Assembly (NCBI GenBank): GCA_938017885.1 | Contig: CALIJD010000066.1 | Location: 1 to 9,632 of the forward strand | DNA from: an uncultured Granulicatella sp. | GTDB lineage: Bacteria > Bacillota > Bacilli > Lactobacillales > Aerococcaceae | Reading direction: 5' to 3' | Length of the DNA: 9,632 nucleotides | Part shown: one piece after another, positions 1 through 5,574 of the stretch | Layout: the number at the start of each line of letters is the position of its first letter | Numbering within the stretch: the first letter of the stretch is position 1 | Notes under the pieces: generated by a model | The model's database searches: none | Seen by the model: the letters and a program-made list of their open reading frames with translations, nothing else | Told to the model about the DNA's origin: nothing | Program-made: the position numbers and the translations under genes

Positions 1-1262
1 CGTTGACGAGAGAATAACCAGTCACGTAGACGATAGCTTACTTTTGCAGCCCCTACGCCATGTTCTTCAAGCCATGCATTCATTTTAGCAATTGCGTCAG
101 CTTTGTTTAATCCATCTAGGAATTCTGAATGAATATGTACACCATCACCAGTGTATGCTTCTTCTTCAACGTTTCCACCTTCGATGACAGGAATAATGTC
201 TAAGCCAAAGACTTTAGCAAATTCGTAGTCGCGTTCATCATGTGCTGGAACGGCCATAATCGCACCTGTACCATATGTGCTTAATACATAGTCTGCAATC
301 CAGATTGGAATTTCTTTTCCGTTTACTGGGTTAATTGCGTACGCACCAGTAAATACTCCTGTTTTTTCTTTAGAAAGTTCTGTCCGTTCTAAGTCTGATT
401 TTGTAGAAACGGCTGCAATATAAGCGTCCACTGCTTCTTTTTGTTCAGGAGTGACAATCTTTTGAACTAATTCATGTTCTGGCGCTAATACATTATAAGT
501 CGCTCCGAATAATGTATCAGGACGTGTTGTGAAGACTTCAAAACTTTCGTCTGTTCCTTTTACATTGAAACGAACTTGAGCTCCTTCTGAACGACCAATC
601 CAGTTTCTTTGCATATCTTTAATACTTTCAGGCCAATCTAGATCATCCAAATCTTCTAATAGGCGGTCTGCATAAGCTGTGATTTTCAACATCCATTGTT
701 TCATTGGTTTACGGTAAACAGGATGTCCTCCACGTTCACTTTTACCATCGATGACTTCTTCGTTGGCTAGTACTGTTCCAAGAGCCGGACACCAGTTAAC
801 TGGAATTTCAGCTTCATACGCAAGTCCCATTTCCACTAATTTAGTGAAAATCCATTGTGTCCACTTATAGTATTCAGGATCAGTTGTGTTAATTTCACGG
901 TCCCAATCATAACTGAATCCTAATTCATTAATTTGACGTTTGAAGTTTGCAACGTTTACTTTCGTGAATTCCGCAGGATCATTTCCTGTATCTAGAGCAT
1001 ATTGCTCTGCAGGAAGTCCAAACGCATCCCATCCCATTGGATGTAGTACATTATATCCTTGTGCACGTTTCATACGAGAAACAGCATCAGTTGCTGTATA
1101 ACCTTCTGGGTGACCTACGTGAAGTCCTTGTCCTGATGGATAAGGGAACATATCTAATGCGTAAAAGTTTTTCTTAGAAGCATCTTCAGTTGTTTTAAAG
1201 GTATGATGTTCTTTCCAATATTTTTGCCATTTCGGCTCGATTTCAAGATGATTAAATGTCAT
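1..1262 (-). CDS. leuS: Leucyl-tRNA synthetase, N-terminal half (runs off the window)
   Basis: Class I aminoacyl-tRNA synthetase that charges tRNA-Leu with leucine in the cytoplasm. The 420 complete codons present, read from the minus strand, begin [16 protein letters not shown]. The HIGH-type ATP-binding motif is HVGH at residues 48-51, inside the conserved [16 protein letters not shown] stretch. The CP1 editing domain shows TTRPDT (245-250) and [15 protein letters not shown] (about 331-345), the latter carrying the Asp residues used to reject mischarged amino acids. The window edge cuts inside the conserved DWLFSRQR(YWG) segment, so the KMSKS loop, anticodon-binding domain and C-terminus are missing; Firmicute LeuRS is usually about 800 residues, so roughly half is here. 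The ATG is chosen because a strong Shine-Dalgarno, AAAGGAGTG at 1269-1277, sits just upstream. Expression is controlled by the T-box leader directly upstream. Identification is secure. Confidence 0.98.
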   Translation of the reverse strand, partial: MTFNHLEIEPKWQKYWKEHHTFKTTEDASKKNFYALDMFPYPSGQGLHVGHPEGYTATDAVSRMKRAQGYNVLHPMGWDAFGLPAEQYALDTGNDPAEFTKVNVANFKRQINELGFSYDWDREINTTDPEYYKWTQWIFTKLVEMGLAYEAEIPVNWCPALGTVLANEEVIDGKSERGGHPVYRKPMKQWMLKITAYADRLLEDLDDLDWPESIKDMQRNWIGRSEGAQVRFNVKGTDESFEVFTTRPDTLFGATYNVLAPEHELVQKIVTPEQKEAVDAYIAAVSTKSDLERTELSKEKTGVFTGAYAINPVNGKEIPIWIADYVLSTYGTGAIMAVPAHDERDYEFAKVFGLDIIPVIEGGNVEEEAYTGDGVHIHSEFLDGLNKADAIAKMNAWLEEHGVGAAKVSYRLRDWLFSRQ

Positions 1263-1280
1263 CTGATTCACTCCTTTCAA

Positions 1281-1505
1281 AATAAAAAACGTCCCACCTG
1301 TCATTGACAGATAGGACGCAATACGTGTTACCACCTAAACATTTTACTCTTCTTACCTGTAACGCTGGCGAGGCGGAAACTCTTACTAAGCCTTCAGAGT
1401 TCGGCTAAAAAGGCGAGTTCAGTTTATCGAATTGATGCATTTTCACCAACCATGCACTCTCTACAACTTTCAAAGAAACTTACTATTCCTCTATCTGCTT
1501 TTGTG
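1281..1505 (-). promoter_or_regulatory. Leucine T-box riboswitch leader of leuS
   Basis: This is a tRNA-sensing transcription attenuator; uncharged tRNA-Leu binding lets RNA polymerase read into leuS. On the minus strand the hallmarks appear in the expected order. Stem I opens with AGAGAGTG (1455-1462) and closes with the ACTCT side near 1397-1401. A GGTTGGTGAAAATGC segment, typical of the stem I AG-bulge/GNUG region, follows. The specifier loop reads GAACTCGCC, giving the specifier codon CTC (Leu) at 1415-1417. The T-box sequence AGGTGGTAACACG lies at 1324-1336; its TGGT would pair with the ACCA end of a tRNA with discriminator A, as tRNA-Leu has. A terminator hairpin and leuS follow. The T-box motif departs from the usual AGGGTGGTACCGCG but keeps TGG. 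Leader start is inferred from the promoter at 1512-1540. Confidence 0.93.
1284..1318 (-). terminator. T-box attenuator terminator
   Basis: Rho-independent hairpin on the minus strand between the T-box motif and the leuS Shine-Dalgarno. CGTCCTATCTGTCA can pair with TGACAGGTGGGACG, with G-U wobbles at two positions, and a run of six T residues (1284-1289) follows. It forms when tRNA-Leu is charged and should be displaced by the antiterminator when uncharged tRNA is bound. It is also the first terminator downstream of the LysM autolysin gene. Confidence 0.92.
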
Positions 1506-1511
1506 AGTATT

Positions 1512-1540
1512 ATTCTAGCAGATTATTTTGAAACTTTCAA
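1512..1540 (-). promoter_or_regulatory. leuS promoter inside the 3' end of the autolysin gene
   Basis: Minus-strand sigma-A type promoter: -35 TTGAAA (1535-1540), a 17-bp spacer, and -10 TAGAAT (1512-1517). The -35 and most of the spacer lie in the last codons and stop codon (1523-1525) of the upstream LysM gene. Transcription would start near 1505, just before T-box stem I. This is a sequence match only, but the element quality and 17-bp spacing make it convincing. Confidence 0.75.
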
Positions 1541-3379
1541 CACTTGACCAACTCGGATAACATTTGAAGTTAAGCCATTTAAAGCTTTTAATTGTTCTAA
1601 TGAAAGTCCGTAAGTTCTAGCAATACGCCATAACCCTTCTCCTGCTTTAACTGTATGAGTTTGAGAGCCTGATGAAACGGTTTGTGTTGATGAATATGAA
1701 GTAGTTGCTTGTGCTGAACCCGACACTACTAATTGTTGACCTGGACGAATTGTACTAGTTTCTGATAATCCATTCACTGAAAGTAATGTTCTTAATGAAA
1801 TTCCATGATTATGAGCAATACGATATAAAGTATCTCCTGCTTTTACAGTATAGGTCCCAGAAGTTGAAGTTGCTTGATTAGTCGAACTTACTGGAGTAGC
1901 AACTGTTGTACTTGAAGCTCCTGAAACGTTTAATGTTTGACCAGGACGGATCACTGAAGATTGAGATAGTCCATTTAATGATAATAACGAATTCAAGCTC
2001 ACACCTGAACGACGAGCAATACCATATAATGTATCCCCTGCTTTTACAGTATAAGTCCCTGAAGTTGATACTACAGAAGATGCGCTATTTGTTTTAGTAC
2101 TTACTGGAGTTGAGAAGTTTCCTTCTGATTGACTCACTGTTAAACTTTGACCAGGATAAATGATAGATGATTGAGATAAACTATTTAACGTTAATAATGA
2201 ATTTAAACTCATTCCTGAACGACGAGCGATACTGTATAAAGTGTCTCCTGATTGGACAACATAGTTTCCACCGCTTGTACGAGCTGTAGAAGTAGAAGTT
2301 CTAACTACTGTAGCAGAAGCTTCACCACCAACTACACGTAATGTTTGTCCTGGACGAATGATACTTGATGTAGAAATTCCATTGGATGAAATTAATTGAG
2401 ATAAGCTCATCCCGAATTTACGGCTGATACCATATAAGGTATCACCAGCTTTTACGGTATAAGTACCATTTGCTTTTGAAACAGATGTAGTATTTACAGG
2501 AGTTGATACTACTGTATTAGTAGTTTGTTTTGTATTATTTCCTAATGATAAAGATTGTCCTGGACGAATCACTGAATTTAATGATAATCCATTTAAAGAC
2601 AATAATTGATTTACACTAACACCCGATTTACGACTGATAGCATATAATGTATCCCCTGCTTGAACAGTATATTGTCCTCCAATTGAAGATTTCTCTTCAA
2701 TTGACGCTGCGATAGCCGTTGCTGTTCCATTATCGTATTTTGTCAATCCAAATTGTTCAATAATACGATTTAATTTAGCATAATACGCAGTATCGGTTGC
2801 ATAACGACCCGTTAAATAACGTGTAGCATCTTGATAGCTATTTGTACGGCTCTTCCATGCACCAGAATAGAACATTGGAGCCCCTTTAATCCCATTAACA
2901 ATTTTATCTACATAATCATCCATTGATTCTTTATATGATGGATATTTTCTAAAATTATCATGAATACCGTAGTAGTTTTGCGCTCCGGCATCTTCTAAAG
3001 TATACATATTGACAGATTGACCATTATAGTTCCCTTTTACACCAAATAAGTTATGGTTTGGTTCAGAAGCTAAAGCACTTGTTCCCCATGCAGATTCTAG
3101 AGCTGCCTGCGCGATCATTACTGAAGTATAGACATCTTTACCTTCAGTAGCTTGTTGAGCTGCAGGAATAATCTTATTTAAAAAACGTTGCGCTGGAGTT
3201 TGTACTTGATTCGTAGGTACAGTATATGCATGAGATTTTGGCGCTAATGCTAAACCTGCTACCGTAGTTGCTCCAACAACTGCAACTGTCTTTTGTAAAT
3301 TTTTATTTGCAGCTTTTAAAGCCTTCATTTGTTTTTCTTTTTTTAATCGTAAATATCTTTCGTGTTTTGTTTCTCTCAT
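1523..3379 (-). CDS. Secreted N-acetylglucosaminidase autolysin with six LysM repeats
   Basis: Peptidoglycan hydrolase of the GH73 glucosaminidase family (AtlA/AcmA-like), predicted to cleave glycan strands during cell separation. The product is 618 residues from the start chosen here. Residues 1-30 are strongly basic, 31-47 hydrophobic, and a signal peptidase site follows APKSHA (cleavage after A51). The glucosaminidase domain spans about 60-215, with the likely catalytic Glu at 95 in AQAALESAWGTS, then NLFGVKG (111-117) and the YP(S)Y motif near 146-149. Six LysM modules begin near 236, 306, 372, 442, 509 and 574, joined by Ser/Thr-rich linkers; they bind GlcNAc-containing glycan and hold the enzyme at the wall. 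An ATG 15 bases upstream (3394) is rejected because the Shine-Dalgarno GGAGG at 3388-3392 lies inside that extension, 8 bases before the ATG at 3379. No terminator separates the stop from the leuS leader. It could be called atlA or acmA by analogy; orthology is not proven. Confidence 0.93.
   Translation of the reverse strand: MRETKHERYLRLKKEKQMKALKAANKNLQKTVAVVGATTVAGLALAPKSHAYTVPTNQVQTPAQRFLNKIIPAAQQATEGKDVYTSVMIAQAALESAWGTSALASEPNHNLFGVKGNYNGQSVNMYTLEDAGAQNYYGIHDNFRKYPSYKESMDDYVDKIVNGIKGAPMFYSGAWKSRTNSYQDATRYLTGRYATDTAYYAKLNRIIEQFGLTKYDNGTATAIAASIEEKSSIGGQYTVQAGDTLYAISRKSGVSVNQLLSLNGLSLNSVIRPGQSLSLGNNTKQTTNTVVSTPVNTTSVSKANGTYTVKAGDTLYGISRKFGMSLSQLISSNGISTSSIIRPGQTLRVVGGEASATVVRTSTSTARTSGGNYVVQSGDTLYSIARRSGMSLNSLLTLNSLSQSSIIYPGQSLTVSQSEGNFSTPVSTKTNSASSVVSTSGTYTVKAGDTLYGIARRSGVSLNSLLSLNGLSQSSVIRPGQTLNVSGASSTTVATPVSSTNQATSTSGTYTVKAGDTLYRIAHNHGISLRTLLSVNGLSETSTIRPGQQLVVSGSAQATTSYSSTQTVSSGSQTHTVKAGEGLWRIARTYGLSLEQLKALNGLTSNVIRVGQVLKVSK
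1526..2674 (-). repeat. Tandem array of six LysM-coding repeats
   Basis: Six roughly 45-residue units share the pattern YTVKAGDTLYxIxRxxGxSLxxLLxxNGL...IRPGQxLxV and are separated by variable Ser/Thr linkers of about 20-30 residues. Units 3 and 4 are the most alike; both contain SLNSLL, LSQSS and IARRSG. Unit 6 is the outlier: it has GEGLWRIA in place of GDTLYxIx and lacks one residue in its second half. The array is a likely site of recombination that changes repeat number. Confidence 0.9.
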
Positions 3380-3387
3380 CCTTTTAA

Positions 3388-3392
3388 CCTCC
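3388..3392 (-). promoter_or_regulatory. Ribosome binding site that sets the autolysin start
   Basis: Minus-strand GGAGG is 8 bases before the ATG at 3379. The only other nearby in-frame ATG (3394) overlaps this site and has no Shine-Dalgarno of its own, so the start at 3379 is preferred. Confidence 0.85.
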
Positions 3393-3415
3393 ATCTAAAA
3401 ACTAATTCGTAATCC

Positions 3416-3421
3416 ATTATA
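3416..3421 (-). promoter_or_regulatory. Candidate -10 of the autolysin promoter
   Basis: A perfect TATAAT on the minus strand lies 37 bases upstream of the start at 3379. No good -35 lies 16-18 bp upstream (the hexamers there are like CTACAC) and there is no TG extension, so the promoter may depend on an activator. Support is motif match only. Confidence 0.55.
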
Positions 3422-3451
3422 GTAGGATAAAATTGAATGTGTAGGGGAACG

Positions 3452-3480
3452 TTGCGCGAACACGCAAAACGTCGTATACT
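3452..3480 (+). promoter_or_regulatory. Promoter of mnmM
   Basis: Plus-strand -35 TTGCGC (3452-3457), 17-bp spacer, -10 TATACT (3475-3480), giving a start near 3487 and a leader of about 50 bases. The -35 and spacer lie in a CG-rich imperfect dyad (ACGTTGCG and CGCAAAACGT around CGAACA), which could be an operator. The leader also holds a perfect 12-bp palindrome, GTAAAATTTTAC, at 3512-3523. Confidence 0.65.
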
Positions 3481-3539
3481 CTTAATATCCGTAAAAAATA
3501 TGTAACAAATTGTAAAATTTTACTTAAGAGGTGTTTATT

Positions 3540-4100
3540 TTGAAGAACGCTCAACAATTTAGCCACGAAATGATACTTTCCGCAAATTTAGAAAATGGAC
3601 TATTTATCGACGCAACCGCAGGAAATGGACATGACACACTTTTTTTGGCACAACATATAGATTCGACTTCAAAAATTTTATCTTTTGATATTCAAGAAAC
3701 AGCTATTTTACAAACAAGACAATTATTACAAAAATATGACTTAGCCCCAAAAGTGACTTGTATTCTAGACTCTCACGCGAACATTTCAAACTATTTAGAA
3801 CCAGACGAGCGTGTTAGATTAGCTATTTTTAATCTTGGTTATTTACCTGGAAGTGATAAAAAAATCATCACAATTCCCTCTTCCACTCTGGAAGCCATCC
3901 AAATTTTGCTTGGACGACTAGAGAAAAATGGAAAAATAATCATCGTTTCCTACTATGGTCATGACGGTGGGTTAGAAGAAAAGGATGCTGTTGAAGAACT
4001 CATTTCAGCTCTTTCTCAAAAGGAATGGTCCGTTTTAAAATATCAATTTATCAATCAAATCAACTGCCCACCAATTTGTTATGTCATAGAAAAAAAGTAG
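3540..4100 (+). CDS. mnmM: MnmM/YtqB-type SAM-dependent tRNA wobble-uridine methyltransferase
   Basis: Class I Rossmann-fold methyltransferase of the YtqB family (older annotations: putative rRNA methylase). Family members have been shown to convert 5-aminomethyl-(2-thio)uridine at tRNA position 34 to the methylaminomethyl form, using SAM; the function here is inferred from that. With a TTG start the protein is 186 residues, the usual size. Visible motifs are the SAM-binding DATAGNGHDT (24-33), the acidic end of strand 2 in FDIQ (49-52), NLGYLPGSDK (98-107), YYGHDGG (138-144) and a C-terminal NCPP (175-178). A GTG at 3531 in the same frame is rejected because the Shine-Dalgarno AAGAGG (3526-3531) overlaps it, whereas the TTG at 3540 is 8 bases downstream. 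The gene is monocistronic, divergent from the autolysin and convergent with metK, whose product makes its methyl donor. The stop codon lies in a large palindrome. Confidence 0.85.
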   Translation: MKNAQQFSHEMILSANLENGLFIDATAGNGHDTLFLAQHIDSTSKILSFDIQETAILQTRQLLQKYDLAPKVTCILDSHANISNYLEPDERVRLAIFNLGYLPGSDKKIITIPSSTLEAIQILLGRLEKNGKIIIVSYYGHDGGLEEKDAVEELISALSQKEWSVLKYQFINQINCPPICYVIEKK

Positions 4101-4131
4101 AAAATTATCATATATGATAATTTTCTACTTT
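4094..4131. terminator. 38-bp perfect palindrome, candidate bidirectional terminator
   Basis: A perfect inverted repeat with 19-base arms centred between 4112 and 4113, containing the mnmM TAG stop (4098-4100). It is almost wholly A/T. Read on the minus strand it is followed by T residues complementary to the A7 run at 4090-4096; on the plus strand only a short T run ends it. It probably backs up termination at the convergent mnmM/metK junction, although its stem is weak for its length. Confidence 0.6.
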
Positions 4132-4136
4132 AAATG

Positions 4137-4164
4137 AAAAGCCAACCTCATTGAGGTTGGCTTT
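4137..4164. terminator. Rho-independent terminator between mnmM and metK
   Basis: AAAGCCAACCTC and GAGGTTGGCTTT form a 12-bp GC-containing stem with an ATT loop. On the minus strand the stem ends in TTTT, which fits termination of metK 13 bases past its stop. On the plus strand it ends in CTTTCTTC, so it can also serve mnmM, less ideally. Confidence 0.88.
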
Positions 4165-4176
4165 CTTCATGATCGT

Positions 4177-5349
4177 TTAAGCAAAATAAGCTTTTAACTC
4201 TTCTACTTTATTCAGTTGTTCCCATGGAAGTTCAATATCTGTTCTACCAAAATGACCATAAGCTGCTGTTTGTTGATAGATAGGTCTACGTAAGTTTAGT
4301 GTTTCAATAATTCCTTTTGGAGTTAAACGAAACTCTTTACGAATGACTTCAATGATTTTATCTTCTGGTACGTGGTTTGTTCCAAATGTATCTACAGCAA
4401 TCGAAACTGGTTGTGCTACCCCAATCGCATACGCTAATTGAATTTCACATTTATCAGCAAGACCTGCTGCTACGACATTTTTAGCAATGTAACGAGCTGC
4501 ATAACTTGCAGAACGGTCTACCTTTGTAGAATCTTTACCAGAGAAAGCTCCACCACCATGACGTGCATAACCACCGTAAGTATCCACGATAATTTTACGT
4601 CCAGTTAATCCTGAGTCTCCGACAGGGCCACCGATAACGAATTTACCAGTTGGATTAATAAAGTAACGAGTTTCATCGTCAAGTAATTCAGAAGGTACGA
4701 CTGGTTTTACAACATACTCAAGTACGTCCTTTCTGATTTGCTCTTGAGAAATCTCTTCATCATGTTGTGTACTTACAACAATTGTATCAATACGTTTTAC
4801 TTTATGTTCAGGAGTATATTCAATTGTTACTTGAACTTTTCCATCTGGACCTAAGTAATCTAATTGTTTCTCTTTACGAACTTTTGCCAGTTGATAAGCT
4901 AACTTATGACTTAAATCAATTGGCAGTGGCATATAAGACTTCGTTTCATTTGTAGCGTAACCAAACATTAAACCTTGGTCCCCTGCTCCAAACTCTTCAG
5001 ATTGTCCACGAGTTTCTAATGCATCGTCAACCCCCATTGCAATATCTGGTGATTGCTTGTCTAAAGAAACCATAACCGCAACTGCATCAGCATCGTATCC
5101 ATACTTGCGGTCAGTGTATCCTATTTTACGAATCGTATCACGAGCAACTTGTTGGTAATCAACTACCGCACTCGTTGTGATTTCTCCTACTAAAACGACT
5201 AAACCAGTATTTACTACTGTCTCACAAGCTACACGAGCAGTTGGATCTTGAGCAAGAATGGCATCTAAAATACCATCACTAATTTGGTCTGCAACTTTAT
5301 CGGGATGTCCTTCTGTTACGGATTCCGATGTAAATAAAATTTTTTCCAT
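4177..5349 (-). CDS. metK: S-adenosylmethionine synthetase
   Basis: Cytoplasmic enzyme that makes SAM from methionine and ATP, releasing phosphate and pyrophosphate. The 390-residue product has the family's normal length and all signature elements: GHPDK (14-18) near the active site, the [12 protein letters not shown] signature (121-132) and the P-loop-like GGGAFSGKD (265-273). A reading-frame extension to an ATG at 5364 adds MGEKE, but that stretch is the GGGGG Shine-Dalgarno (5358-5362) itself, so the ATG at 5349 ([18 protein letters not shown]) is the start. The gene is monocistronic with its own extended -10 promoter and an S-MK riboswitch that occludes the ribosome binding site when SAM is abundant. 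Identification is secure. Confidence 0.98.
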   Translation of the reverse strand: MEKILFTSESVTEGHPDKVADQISDGILDAILAQDPTARVACETVVNTGLVVLVGEITTSAVVDYQQVARDTIRKIGYTDRKYGYDADAVAVMVSLDKQSPDIAMGVDDALETRGQSEEFGAGDQGLMFGYATNETKSYMPLPIDLSHKLAYQLAKVRKEKQLDYLGPDGKVQVTIEYTPEHKVKRIDTIVVSTQHDEEISQEQIRKDVLEYVVKPVVPSELLDDETRYFINPTGKFVIGGPVGDSGLTGRKIIVDTYGGYARHGGGAFSGKDSTKVDRSASYAARYIAKNVVAAGLADKCEIQLAYAIGVAQPVSIAVDTFGTNHVPEDKIIEVIRKEFRLTPKGIIETLNLRRPIYQQTAAYGHFGRTDIELPWEQLNKVEELKAYFA

Positions 5350-5354
5350 TTCTT

Positions 5355-5416
5355 TTTCCCCCATTCAATTCCGGTTACAAGGCATCTACACATGGTGCAT
5401 CCTTTCGGGAATATCA
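5355..5416 (-). promoter_or_regulatory. S-MK box (SAM-III) riboswitch of metK
   Basis: A translational SAM-sensing riboswitch. The minus-strand leader reads ATTCCCGAAAGGATG (5398-5412), a small GCAC/GTGT hairpin, the conserved GATGCCTTGTAACCG (5372-5386), then the Shine-Dalgarno GGGGGAAA (5355-5362) 8 bases before the metK ATG. AAGG near the 5' side can pair with CCTT in the conserved block, and TTCCC can pair with GGGGAA of the Shine-Dalgarno, the anti-SD/SD pairing that SAM stabilises in this class. Known members control metK in Lactobacillales, which fits the gene and the organism. Confidence 0.92.
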
Positions 5417-5431
5417 TTTTTAACTTTTCCT

Positions 5432-5440
5432 ATTATAGCA
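5432..5440 (-). promoter_or_regulatory. metK extended -10 promoter
   Basis: Minus-strand TGCTATAAT, a perfect -10 with the TG extension. No convincing -35 is found 17 bp upstream (CTATCA), which is common for extended -10 promoters. A start near 5425 gives a leader of about 75 bases that contains the complete riboswitch. Confidence 0.75.
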
Positions 5441-5528
5441 CTTTTATAAAAAAATGATAGTAAAATCAATTATCATTAAGAACTGAATGGAAATTTGTAA
5501 TCGACTTAAATACAAATTTTAAACTTAA

Positions 5529-5558
5529 TAAAAAAGCCTAAGTATAGACCTAGGCTTT
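5529..5558 (-). terminator. Terminator of the adhesin gene
   Basis: On the minus strand AAAGCCTAGGT pairs with ACTTAGGCTTT (one G-T wobble) around a CTAT loop, followed by a T-rich run ending near 5529. It lies 16 bases past the adhesin stop codon and separates that gene from the metK promoter. Confidence 0.88.
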
Positions 5559-5574
5559 ACATATTAAATCATCA

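Noticed and set aside
3458..3475. LexA/DinR box at CGAACACGC
   Set aside because: Only the left half (CGAAC) fits; the right half GTTCG is missing, and neither neighbouring gene is an SOS gene.
4767..4955. Short plus-strand frame inside metK
   Set aside because: Antisense shadow of a secure gene; no initiation signals or recognisable sequence.
5453..5477. AATGATA / TATCATT inverted repeat upstream of the metK promoter
   Set aside because: Seven-base A/T arms are expected by chance in DNA of this composition, and metK control is explained by the riboswitch.
5491..5519. Inverted repeat AAATTTGTA / TACAAATTT with an 11-base loop between metK and the adhesin
   Set aside because: Almost pure A/T, no T-run terminator and no position relative to a promoter that suggests a role; a real terminator for the adhesin lies just beside it.
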